From assembly GCA_910585565.1 (NCBI GenBank), contig CAJUFC010000131.1, positions 1 to 28,165 on the forward strand: DNA of 28,165 bases. Direction: 5' to 3'. The first letter of the stretch is position 1. Each line of letters starts with the position of its first letter. Of this stretch, positions 11,848 to 18,924 are shown in pieces. The position numbers were made by a program, and so were the translations under genes. Source of the DNA: an uncultured Eggerthellaceae bacterium (GTDB taxonomy: Bacteria; Actinomycetota; Coriobacteriia; Coriobacteriales; Eggerthellaceae). The notes beneath the pieces were generated by a model. The model was given only the letters and a program-made list of their open reading frames with translations. It had not been told where the DNA came from and made no database searches.

Positions 11848-13833
11848 CTATTCGCATGCCAGCTCGCCGTCAGCGCCCTCGCGGTCGCACTCGGCCACGC
11901 GTTCGGGGCGCCCCTCGAGGTACATTTCCATCGAGTAGCGCGTGATGTCGCTGCGGTTGATGATGCCACATATGAGCCCATCCTCCATCACCGGCACCTT
12001 CTTGAGATGATGCGTGGCCAAAACGCGGCACACCTCGTCGATGTCGGCATGGACGTTGACGCTGATGAGGTTGCGGGCGCCGATAGACGATACCGGCAGG
12101 CGCATGACCTCCTCAAGCTTCTCGTCATAGCCGCGCTTGTCCTCCGCCGACGCTGCAATGAGCGCAACCGGGTCAAGATACGAGCCGCTTCGCTTGGCTA
12201 ACGTGTTCAGGATATCGCCATCGGAGATGAATCCGACCGGCGCGCCCTCATTGTTGACGATCGGACACGCGCTGATGCCTTTGTCTATGAACATTTGCAT
12301 CGCAGCCATGACCGTATCGTCGGAGCGCAGCACATAGACGTCCTTCTTCATGATGGAAGTCAGCAGCACCTTGTTGCTGGCGGCCAGGTATCCATCGTGG
12401 GTCGCCACGCCAGGAGCGCTTCCTTCGCGCCCGGTGGCCTCGATGGTGCCCGGTGCGCCCTTCACGAAGACGATGGTGAGAATGAGTCCCACCAAGACGA
12501 GGGCCGTGCACACGAGGAACGACACGTTGAAACCGTACATCGACGCCTGCATGTCACCCAAGGCCGGCCCCGCGGCTGCCCCCACGAGCGTGTAGACCGA
12601 CACCACGAGCGCCGTGCCGAGCGAGCCAGCCACCATGCGCAGCGTGTTGTTGATGGATGTGCCGTGGTTCATAAGGTGCGTGTCCAGGGCGTTCATGCCC
12701 CAGGTGGTGATGGGCATGTTGACGAGCGCCATCGAGAACATGCGGATGGCAAACACCACAGTGAGAAACACGATGTTCGTGTCAAGGCGCACAAACCCAA
12801 AGCACAACGTCGTCAGACACAGCAGCACCATGCCGACGATACCCATGACGCGAGCGCCGTGGCGGTCGAATATCTTGCCGGCAATGGGGTTCATGATGCC
12901 CATGATGATGGCGCCGGGCATGATGACGAGGCCCGACACCGTAGCCGGGTATCCCAACAGGTTCTGCACATAAATCGGCATCAGCACAGGCGCCACCAAC
13001 AGCGAAGCCTGCACAAGCATGCAGATGATCGTCGCCACGAGGAAGTTGCGATTCAGCAGGATTTTGACGCGCAGCATCGGCGTCTCGAGATGCGTCTGCC
13101 GGATGAAGAACCACACAACGCCAACGGCACCCACCATGGTGACGACGCCAGAGACGAGGTTCAGCCCTGACGAGCCAAACGAACTGAAGCCATAGAGCAG
13201 GCCGCCAAAGCCCAGCGTCGACAAGACGACCGACAGCGGGTCGAGAGATGCCGATGCCTCGCTTTCGCGCGTATGGTTTTCAACAAGAACGGCAGCCAAG
13301 ACGATGACGAGCACGGAAAGAGCCGTCACGACATAGAACATGATGTGCCAGTTTGCCACATCCACCATGACGCCCGAAAGCGTCGGCCCGATGGCGGGGG
13401 CAAACGCGATGACCAGCCCGAAGATGCCCATGGCCGAACCGCGACGCTCGATAGGGAACATGATGAGCAGCACCGTCATCGCCATGGGCATGAGGATGCC
13501 CGCGCCCATGGCCTGCACGAGGCGGCCAACGAGCAACACGACGAAGGTGGGACCCCATGCGCACATGAGGGTGCCCAGCGCAAAGACGCCCATCGAGAAG
13601 AGGAAGAGCCGCTTGACCGAAAAGCGATCCTGCAAATAGGCCGTAATCGGAATCATGATCGCATTGACGAGCGTAAAGCCGGTCGTCAGCCACTGACCGG
13701 TGGCGGCATCGATCGACATCTCATCCATGATTGCCGGCAAGGCCGGAGTGACGAGCGTCTGATTGAGAACGGTCACGAACGTGCCAAAGACGATGACGGC
13801 AAGCGTCATCTTTTGTTTTCTAGTTAGTCCCAT
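11848..13833 (-). CDS. MFS exporter (DHA2/EmrB-QacA type) fused to a CBS pair
   Basis: A 661-residue protein made of a drug:H+ antiporter of the 14-helix DHA2 type (about 1-458) and a cytoplasmic C-terminal CBS tandem. The transporter shows the helix-1 pattern FGTFVTVLNQTLVTPALPAI, the motif A-like DRFSVKRLFLFS, and motif C-like FAPAIGPTLSG. CBS1 is about 491-546 (SIMKKDVYVLRSDDTV ... GFISDGDIL). CBS2 is about 575-634 (VMRLPVSSIGARNLISVNV ... CGIINRSDITRYS). The tail is acidic. CBS tandems usually bind adenine nucleotides or S-adenosyl ligands, suggesting ligand gating of transport (inference). The ATG at 13833 follows GAGAGG at close spacing. The ligase-like gene ends 31 bp upstream and the CorC-like gene starts 45 bp downstream, pointing to one operon. 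The transported substrate cannot be read from sequence. Confidence 0.9.
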   Translation of the reverse strand: MGLTRKQKMTLAVIVFGTFVTVLNQTLVTPALPAIMDEMSIDAATGQWLTTGFTLVNAIMIPITAYLQDRFSVKRLFLFSMGVFALGTLMCAWGPTFVVLLVGRLVQAMGAGILMPMAMTVLLIMFPIERRGSAMGIFGLVIAFAPAIGPTLSGVMVDVANWHIMFYVVTALSVLVIVLAAVLVENHTRESEASASLDPLSVVLSTLGFGGLLYGFSSFGSSGLNLVSGVVTMVGAVGVVWFFIRQTHLETPMLRVKILLNRNFLVATIICMLVQASLLVAPVLMPIYVQNLLGYPATVSGLVIMPGAIIMGIMNPIAGKIFDRHGARVMGIVGMVLLCLTTLCFGFVRLDTNIVFLTVVFAIRMFSMALVNMPITTWGMNALDTHLMNHGTSINNTLRMVAGSLGTALVVSVYTLVGAAAGPALGDMQASMYGFNVSFLVCTALVLVGLILTIVFVKGAPGTIEATGREGSAPGVATHDGYLAASNKVLLTSIMKKDVYVLRSDDTVMAAMQMFIDKGISACPIVNNEGAPVGFISDGDILNTLAKRSGSYLDPVALIAASAEDKRGYDEKLEEVMRLPVSSIGARNLISVNVHADIDEVCRVLATHHLKKVPVMEDGLICGIINRSDITRYSMEMYLEGRPERVAECDREGADGELACE

Positions 13834-13864
13834 AACCTCTCATGATATACCAACTTTCGAGACG

Positions 13865-15511
13865 CTATCTGAAAATGGCCTCGATAGCACCCCTGTCGAG
13901 GCGACCTTGCGAGGTGCGCGGCAACTGATCAAAGACGAAGACGCTGATGGGCGCGGTGATGCTGGAAAACCACTGACGCGTCAGCGTTTCGATCGTGTCT
14001 GCCGTAAGTGACGGGTCGCTTCTCTCGATAACCGCTATCGGCAACATGCCCGAGCGAGCATCCGGAACACCGAAGACATGCACGCCAGAAACGCCCGCCA
14101 CATGCCGCAGCACATCAGCGATCTCGGCCGGATAGATGTTTTGGCCAGCCGAGACGAACATGTTGTCAGAACGATTGCATACATAAATGTAGCCGTCCTG
14201 CTCAAAGGCCTTCTCGTCCGTGATGAAGAAATGGTCAACGGTAAACGCCGTGCGCGTGTTGAGGTACCCGCCAAAGACGCCCGGCCCACGCACCGAAAGT
14301 CGCCCCAGCCCGTCTTCGTCGGGGTCAACGATGCGCAGCTCGTAGCCCTCCATCGGCACGATGCCTCCGTGTGACTCTTCGGTCATGAGAGCAGTCGCAA
14401 CGGTGCCCGAGGTCTGAGGCAGCCCATAGCTCGCGAAGATGCGGCAGCCCAGCTCGTAGGCGCGCATGATGGTGCGCGCGTTGTTCACGCGGCCAATCAA
14501 GATGACACAGCGATACTGGGCCAGGCGGCTGGCAATGCCCGGAATCGCATCGGCACGCCACTCCTCCACCGTGAGGATATCCTGCAACAAAGCGTCGTTG
14601 ACAGCGATGTGCGATACGATGCCGCGCTCGCTGTCACAGAGAATGGGCTCGACGTCGCGCCCGGTGTATAGCCTGAACGGGGAACGCGCGACCAGCGAAC
14701 GCACCATGACCTGAAAGCCATCCACCCACGACAGCGGCAACGCGCACTGCCACACCGCCTCGGGCGACAAGCGCGTGATGCGGCCCGACTCGGTCAGATT
14801 GATGGAGTTGAGCGGCAGCCGCTCTTGCCAAAGGCGCACCGCACCAGCCGCCAGCGAATCGTTGGCCATGGCTGACGCATCCAGCAGATTTGCCCAGGTG
14901 AGGGGCACGGCCACAAACTTGTCCAAACGCTTGTCCCGGCCTTGGCCCTTGCCTCCATCAAACACGATGACGGCTATGGCATTGCGGTCAAAGAGATGCG
15001 ACTCGCGCTCGGCGAAATGGACCGTGTCGTCAATGGCATCTTGATCGGCACCCATGATGGCCCGGTCATGCCGCGGCGGGCTATAGATACCGCGCACGAT
15101 CTCGCTCTCGTCAGCAGGCAGCCTGCGCACGTTGCGCAAAAGCTGGGAGGCCAGAGCCTCATCAATGTGACATGCGATACGCCGGCCCGAACGCTCTATC
15201 TCGAGGATGCGCGACGCCCGCTCGGGCTCAGACAAGCCGTGGTCGAACAACGCCATCGTAAAGCCGCAATAGGCGCACGCCAATGCGACGAACACGAACT
15301 CAGGGCCATTGGGCAAATCGATGGAAACGATGTCGCCCGAGCGAAACCCGGCCGCCTGCAGCCGACGAGCAAGAGAGGCCGACACAAGGCGCGCCTGCCA
15401 ATAGGTATATGAAATCGTGGTGCTGTCATGTTCGACGAAGGTGAAAAACGTCTCGCTTGGGTGGATGCGAACACTGCTTTCAAAGTAGTCAATCATGTAG
15501 AGATTGCGCAC
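13865..15511 (-). CDS. MenE-like acyl-CoA ligase homologue, catalytic motifs degenerate
   Basis: A 548-residue member of the ANL superfamily (AMP-forming ligases), most like o-succinylbenzoate- or fatty acid-CoA ligases. Fold markers are the N-terminal SSVRIHPSETFFTF, LPNGPEFVFVALACAYCGF, the helix ALPLSWVDGFQVMVRSLV, and the C-terminal SDNMFVSAGQNIYPAEI with VSGVHVFGVPD. The catalytic motifs are not intact. The Ser/Thr-rich phosphate loop is replaced by FDGGKGQGRDKR (about 184-195). The YGxTE motif reads YGLPQTSG, with Gln366 for Glu. The A10 lysine of PxTxxGK is Arg537 (PRTSQGRLDR). It may therefore be non-adenylating, a regulator, or an enzyme with altered chemistry. The start is a GTG at 15511 with AGGTGG directly against it, or the ATG at 15496; neither site is well spaced. 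The MFS-CBS gene follows after 31 bp. Confidence 0.85.
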   Translation of the reverse strand: MRNLYMIDYFESSVRIHPSETFFTFVEHDSTTISYTYWQARLVSASLARRLQAAGFRSGDIVSIDLPNGPEFVFVALACAYCGFTMALFDHGLSEPERASRILEIERSGRRIACHIDEALASQLLRNVRRLPADESEIVRGIYSPPRHDRAIMGADQDAIDDTVHFAERESHLFDRNAIAVIVFDGGKGQGRDKRLDKFVAVPLTWANLLDASAMANDSLAAGAVRLWQERLPLNSINLTESGRITRLSPEAVWQCALPLSWVDGFQVMVRSLVARSPFRLYTGRDVEPILCDSERGIVSHIAVNDALLQDILTVEEWRADAIPGIASRLAQYRCVILIGRVNNARTIMRAYELGCRIFASYGLPQTSGTVATALMTEESHGGIVPMEGYELRIVDPDEDGLGRLSVRGPGVFGGYLNTRTAFTVDHFFITDEKAFEQDGYIYVCNRSDNMFVSAGQNIYPAEIADVLRHVAGVSGVHVFGVPDARSGMLPIAVIERSDPSLTADTIETLTRQWFSSITAPISVFVFDQLPRTSQGRLDRGAIEAIFR

Positions 15512-15560
15512 CCACCTGCCACGCGCAACTGAAAAGAGGATGCGGGCCTGGAAGGTTAAA

Positions 15561-15580
15561 GCGGCGTTTGCCCGCGCCGC
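15561..15580 (-). other. Hairpin in the leader of the ligase-like gene
   Basis: On the minus strand GCGGCG-N8-CGCCGC is followed by TTTAA. It lies between the putative promoter (15586-15613) and the gene start, so it could act as a leader attenuator or a weak terminator. Only a 6-bp stem is visible; the role is inference. Confidence 0.3.
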
Positions 15581-15585
15581 TGACT

Positions 15586-15613
15586 ATGATAACAAAAGCG
15601 AGGCGCGAACCAA
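15586..15613 (-). promoter_or_regulatory. Candidate promoter of the ligase-MFS-CorC operon
   Basis: On the minus strand TTGGTT (15613-15608), a 16-base spacer and TATCAT (15591-15586) lie in the 224-bp gap between hisS and the ligase-like gene. The match is moderate. The leader to the GTG would be about 70 nt and contains the hairpin at 15561-15580. Confidence 0.45.
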
Positions 15614-15709
15614 CGAGAATCCCACAACATATGGTAACTATTTTTCAGGTCGCCACCACCCGTTGTAAATGCCCACGTCAGAGCCACTATCGATGCTCGG
15701 CCGTCGCTG

Positions 15710-15731
15710 CGGGCTGGGCGCGCCCAACCCG
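15710..15731 (-). terminator. Candidate hisS terminator hairpin
   Basis: A 22-base near-perfect palindrome, CGGGTTGGGC-GC-GCCCAGCCCG on the minus strand with one G-U pair, begins 5 bases after the hisS stop codon. It is a very strong GC hairpin, but no U-run follows. It may therefore pause polymerase or protect the 3' end rather than terminate alone. Confidence 0.45.
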
Positions 15732-15735
15732 AAAG

Positions 15736-17043
15736 CTACATCAAGCTCCCCAACGTCGCCACGGCGAGCTGCACGTCAACGAGCTGTTCGTCATGGTTGA
15801 CCATATTGCGTATCTTGACGAGCCCCTGAGAAAGCTCGTCCGATCCCAGGATGACGACAAACCGCGCATTCAACTTGTCCGCCAGCTTGAATTGGCTCTT
15901 GAGCGAACGCCCCTGATGGTCAAGCTCGGTCGATATCGCTTGGTCACGACAAAGCTGAGCGAGCTCGAAGGCAGCATCGCGCGCATCATCGGTAGCGCAG
16001 GCAACAAAGACATCGCATCGCCGCGCCGTCGGGAACATCAGGCCGCGCTCAGCAAGCGCAATCGCGCATCGCTCATAGCCCAAAGCAAACCCGAAGCCCG
16101 GCATGGCTCGACCGCCAACCTCTTCTGCAAGGCGGTCGTACCGGCCGCCGCCGCCAATTGCATTCTGCGCATGGTCGTTGTCGGCAATCTGCACCTCAAA
16201 GACGGTGCGCGTGTAGTAGTCCAGCCCACGCACGAGCCTTGAGTCCTCGCGATAGGCTATCTCTGCCCCATCCAGCAGCCGCCGCACCCGGCTATAATGA
16301 TCGCGGCATTCGTCGCAGAGGTGATCGGTGATGCGCGGCGCCGTCTCCATGATGGCTGCGCAGTCTGGGTTCTTGCAGTCAAACGACCGCAATGGGTTGA
16401 GCTCCATGCGCGACAGACACGTCTCGCACAAATCGTCCGCATGCGCCTGCAGGTGCTCGCGCACCAGCTCACGATATGCCGGACGGCACTGATCGCAGCC
16501 CATCGAATTGACCAGCAACGTGATGTCTGACGCGGCAAACCCAACACGCTCGAAAAAGCGCATGAGCATGATGATGCCTTCCGCATCAATCGTCGGATCA
16601 TCGGCACCCAGGCATTCTACCCCCACCTGGTTGAACTGACGCTGACGCCCCTTCTGAGGTCGCTCGGCGCGAAACATCGGGCCCGCATACATCAGCTTGG
16701 CGGGCGCTGCGCCCTGCGGTACCAGGTCGTGCTGAAGGACAGCGCGCACCACGCCTGCCGTCCCCTCGGGCCGCAAGGACAAGCGCGACTTGCCCTTGAT
16801 GTGGCCGCCACCCAGCAGCGTCTTGAGGTTCTCGCCCGAAATCGCCGTGAACATCTCTTTGCTCACCACATCGGTGGCCTCGCCGATGCCCCGAACGAAC
16901 AGCTCTGTCTGCTCGATGATGGGCGTGTCGATAGCCACATACCCATATTTTCCAAACTCGTCGGCAGCGATTCGCTGGAACTCTTTCCAAAAGGCCGCCT
17001 CGTCAGGCAGAAGATCGCGAGTCCCCTCTGGTGCGTTAATCAT
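15736..17043 (-). CDS. hisS: Histidyl-tRNA synthetase
   Basis: A class II aminoacyl-tRNA synthetase charging tRNA-His, 435 residues, normal for bacteria. It has the opening APEGTRDLLP, motif 2 (SLRPEGTAGVVRA and MFRAERPQKGRQRQFNQVGV), the HisRS-specific loop LVRGLDYYTRTVFE, the glycine stretch AIGGGGRYDRL, and motif 3 GFGFALGYERC. The insertion carries Cys pairs (CDQC, CETC, CKNPDC, CDEC), as in many bacterial HisRS. The C-terminal anticodon-binding domain ends the protein. Two in-frame ATGs lie at 17049 and 17043; AGGAGG is 2 nt from the first and 8 nt from the second, so 17043 is preferred. An ATG-initiated ORF extends to 17082 without a ribosome site. leuB ends 74 bp upstream on the same strand. 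Confidence 0.97.
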   Translation of the reverse strand: MINAPEGTRDLLPDEAAFWKEFQRIAADEFGKYGYVAIDTPIIEQTELFVRGIGEATDVVSKEMFTAISGENLKTLLGGGHIKGKSRLSLRPEGTAGVVRAVLQHDLVPQGAAPAKLMYAGPMFRAERPQKGRQRQFNQVGVECLGADDPTIDAEGIIMLMRFFERVGFAASDITLLVNSMGCDQCRPAYRELVREHLQAHADDLCETCLSRMELNPLRSFDCKNPDCAAIMETAPRITDHLCDECRDHYSRVRRLLDGAEIAYREDSRLVRGLDYYTRTVFEVQIADNDHAQNAIGGGGRYDRLAEEVGGRAMPGFGFALGYERCAIALAERGLMFPTARRCDVFVACATDDARDAAFELAQLCRDQAISTELDHQGRSLKSQFKLADKLNARFVVILGSDELSQGLVKIRNMVNHDEQLVDVQLAVATLGSLM

Positions 17044-17079
17044 GATCATATCCTCCTGCTTGATGAACCGGCGCCCTCG

Positions 17080-17110
17080 CACATGCAGTCAACCCACACA
17101 TGCAGCCAAC
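17080..17110. repeat. Short imperfect tandem repeat between leuB and hisS
   Basis: CACATGCAGTCAAC (from 17080) recurs as CACATGCAGCCAAC (from 17097) with one mismatch, a 17-bp period. It fills much of the 74-bp gap in front of hisS. It could be slippage DNA or a pair of protein-binding half-sites. Confidence 0.6.
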
Positions 17111-17117
17111 GTTTTTT

Positions 17118-18224
17118 CTAGAGATGCCCCACGACCAAATCGCCCATCGCAACGGTGCCTACGACGTGGTCAGATGTCGTAGCGGCGTCAGCGATGTCTC
17201 TCGTACGCCACCCCTCGTCAAGCACGCTCGTAATCGAGCGTCGAATGTCGTCTGCGGCCACACCCATGTCGAAGCTGTATCGCAGCATCATCTCGACGGA
17301 CATAATCTGCGCCAAGGGATTAGCAATGCCCTTGCCCGCGATATCCGGAGCACTGCCATGAGACGGCTCATATAGAGCGGTCGAATCTCCCAGCGAGGCG
17401 CTGGCCAGCATTCCCAGCGAACCAGTGATCTGCGCAGCCTCATCAGACAGGATGTCGCCAAACATGTTCTCGGTCACCACAACGTCAAAGTCAGCAGGGC
17501 GATTGATGAGCTGCATGGCGCAGTTGTCCACGAGAATGTCTTCCAGTTCCACATCGGCATAATCGCGGTCGTGGATATCATGCACGATCTCGCGCCACAG
17601 GCGGCTTGTCTCCAGCACGTTTGCCTTGTCGACCGAGCTCACCTTGCTGCGACGCTTGCGCGCGATCTCGAACGCCTGGCGCGCAATGCGTTCTATCTCG
17701 TATTCGCGATACTCCAGCGTGTCATACGCACGCTGTCCCGGCTTTCCGTCTGCGCCGGCGCCCTCTTCGTCATAGAAGCGCTCACGCATGCCAAAGTAAA
17801 GGCCGCCGGTCAGCTCACGCACGATCATCATGTCCACGCCGTCAATCACCGACGGCTTGAGCGTCGATGCTTCCGAGAGGGCCTGGAATATCTGCACGGG
17901 ACGCAGGTTCGTATACAGGCCGAGCCCCTTGCGGATGCCCAAAAGCCCCTGTTCGGGCCGAGGAAGGTTGGGGTCGGTCGTATCCCACTTGTATCCGCCA
18001 ACCGCCGCCAGCAACACGGCATCTGCCGCCTTGGCAATTGCAAGCGTGTCATCGGGCAGCGCCGTGCCACGCTCGTCGATTGCGATGCCGCCGATAAGGG
18101 CCTTTTCGTACTCAAACCCAACGCCGTACTTTGCGCCAATCGCATCAAGTACCTTGACGCCCTCGGCGATGATCTCTGGGCCAATGCCGTCTCCCGGCAA
18201 AAGACATATGTTGTACGTTGTCAT
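17118..18224 (-). CDS. leuB: 3-isopropylmalate dehydrogenase
   Basis: NAD-dependent oxidative decarboxylation of 3-isopropylmalate in leucine synthesis; 368 residues, normal length. Family signatures are CLLPGDGIGPEII at the N-terminus, AVGGYKWD, RKGLGLYTNLRPVQ, VRELTGGLYFG, the catalytic-lysine region SSVDKANVLETSRLWRE, and the metal/NAD site VTENMFGDILSDEA with YEPSHGSAPDIAGKGIANP. The ATG at 18224 has AAGGAG 6 nt upstream. leuD ends 58 bp upstream in the same direction, so leuD and leuB are likely one transcript. leuA is not in the window. Confidence 0.97.
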   Translation of the reverse strand: MTTYNICLLPGDGIGPEIIAEGVKVLDAIGAKYGVGFEYEKALIGGIAIDERGTALPDDTLAIAKAADAVLLAAVGGYKWDTTDPNLPRPEQGLLGIRKGLGLYTNLRPVQIFQALSEASTLKPSVIDGVDMMIVRELTGGLYFGMRERFYDEEGAGADGKPGQRAYDTLEYREYEIERIARQAFEIARKRRSKVSSVDKANVLETSRLWREIVHDIHDRDYADVELEDILVDNCAMQLINRPADFDVVVTENMFGDILSDEAAQITGSLGMLASASLGDSTALYEPSHGSAPDIAGKGIANPLAQIMSVEMMLRYSFDMGVAADDIRRSITSVLDEGWRTRDIADAATTSDHVVGTVAMGDLVVGHL

Positions 18225-18282
18225 CTGACGCTCCTTATCGAGGTATCGCTCACGGCTGCACTATGCGCTTGCTGCTGCTCTC

Positions 18283-18777
18283 CTACCCAGCCAGCTTCTC
18301 TTTCCAGCGGTTCACCAGGCCGCCCTTTTGAATGATCTCGGCGATAAACGCAGGGAATGGTTGTGCGTGGAAGCGCTGCCCTGTCGTTTCGTCTACAATC
18401 TCGCCGGTCTCCGTGTCGACCTTGACCGTATCGCCGTCGCGTATCGCATCAACCGCTTCGGGACACTCCATGATGGCGAGCCCCGTGTTGATGGCGTTTC
18501 GGTAGAAGATGCGCGCGAAGCTCTTGGCAATGACCACGTCAACGCCAGCTGCCTTAATCGCTATAGGTGCATGCTCACGCGAGCTGCCGCACCCGAAGTT
18601 CTCCTCCGCAACGATAATGTCACCAGGCTGCACCCGTTCAACGAATGTCGTGTCAAGGTCTTCCATACAATGCTTGGCAAGCTCTGACGGATCCGATGTG
18701 TTGAGATAGCGGGCCGGGATTATGACATCTGTGTCAATGTCCCGTCCGTAGCGAAAAGCGCGTCCTTCGTAGCTCAT
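18283..18777 (-). CDS. leuD: 3-isopropylmalate dehydratase small subunit
   Basis: Swivel subunit of isopropylmalate isomerase, acting with LeuC in leucine synthesis. It has 164 residues, the short form typical of the archaeal/clostridial LeuD type rather than the ~200-residue enterobacterial form. Signatures are FRYGRDIDTDVIIPARYL, the conserved NFGCGSSREHAPIAIK, and AKSFARIFYRNAINTGL. Two adjacent ATGs (18780 and 18777) follow GAGGAG; 18777 (MSYEG) has 6 nt spacing against 3 nt and is chosen. A longer ORF start at 18807 is discarded because it overlaps the promoter -10. It is separated from leuC by about 147 bp containing its own promoter and operator-like palindromes. Confidence 0.96.
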   Translation of the reverse strand: MSYEGRAFRYGRDIDTDVIIPARYLNTSDPSELAKHCMEDLDTTFVERVQPGDIIVAEENFGCGSSREHAPIAIKAAGVDVVIAKSFARIFYRNAINTGLAIMECPEAVDAIRDGDTVKVDTETGEIVDETTGQRFHAQPFPAFIAEIIQKGGLVNRWKEKLAG

Positions 18778-18806
18778 CATAGGCTCCTCATGTAGTGTGT
18801 GCCTCA

Positions 18807-18835
18807 AAAATAGTACTTTTGTTCGAAATAATCAA
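18807..18835 (-). promoter_or_regulatory. leuD: Promoter of leuDB
   Basis: On the minus strand TTGATT (18835-18830), a 17-base spacer and TATTTT (18812-18807) lie just upstream of leuD. The start would be near 18800, giving a short leader with GAGGAG at 18789-18784. One operator-like near-palindrome (18811-18826) covers the spacer and touches the -10; a second (18844-18859) lies just upstream of the -35. Confidence 0.6.
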
Positions 18836-18859
18836 GCATTTTATCGAACAAATTTTCGT
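18811..18859. promoter_or_regulatory. Two operator-like near-palindromes, 33 bp apart
   Basis: Read on the minus strand, 18826-18811 is TCGAAC-AAAA-GTACTA and 18859-18844 is ACGAAA-ATTT-GTTCGA. Each matches 10 of 12 fixed positions of the form TCGAAC-N4-GTTCGA. They start 33 bp apart, close to three helical turns. Their perfect halves also make a 9-bp inverted repeat (18818-18826 and 18844-18852). The form resembles the LexA box of Gram-positive and actinobacterial species, but leucine genes are not usual LexA targets, so the regulator is unknown. Confidence 0.5.
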
Positions 18860-18865
18860 TTTTCA

Positions 18866-18894
18866 TTGACATATTGAAACATGCGTTCTATATT
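18866..18894 (+). promoter_or_regulatory. Consensus-like promoter reading antisense into leuC
   Basis: On the plus strand TTGACA (18866-18871), a 17-base spacer and TATATT (18889-18894) form the best sigma-70-type match in the window. Transcription would start near 18901 and run into the 3' end of leuC, antisense to it. No credible plus-strand gene follows: the nearest ATG (18901) opens a 9-codon frame (MHIDNRISL). Confidence 0.55.
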
Positions 18895-18924
18895 TCTCTC
18901 ATGCACATTGACAACCGCATATCT

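Noticed and set aside
12295..13170. 291-codon His/Arg-rich plus-strand ORF opposite the MFS-CBS gene
   Set aside because: The extreme His/Asp/Arg composition is the expected shadow of hydrophobic membrane-protein codons.
15512..15735. Small gene or riboswitch between hisS and the ligase-like gene
   Set aside because: No ORF with a ribosome site and no recognisable riboswitch core; the gap is explained by a hisS hairpin and a promoter.
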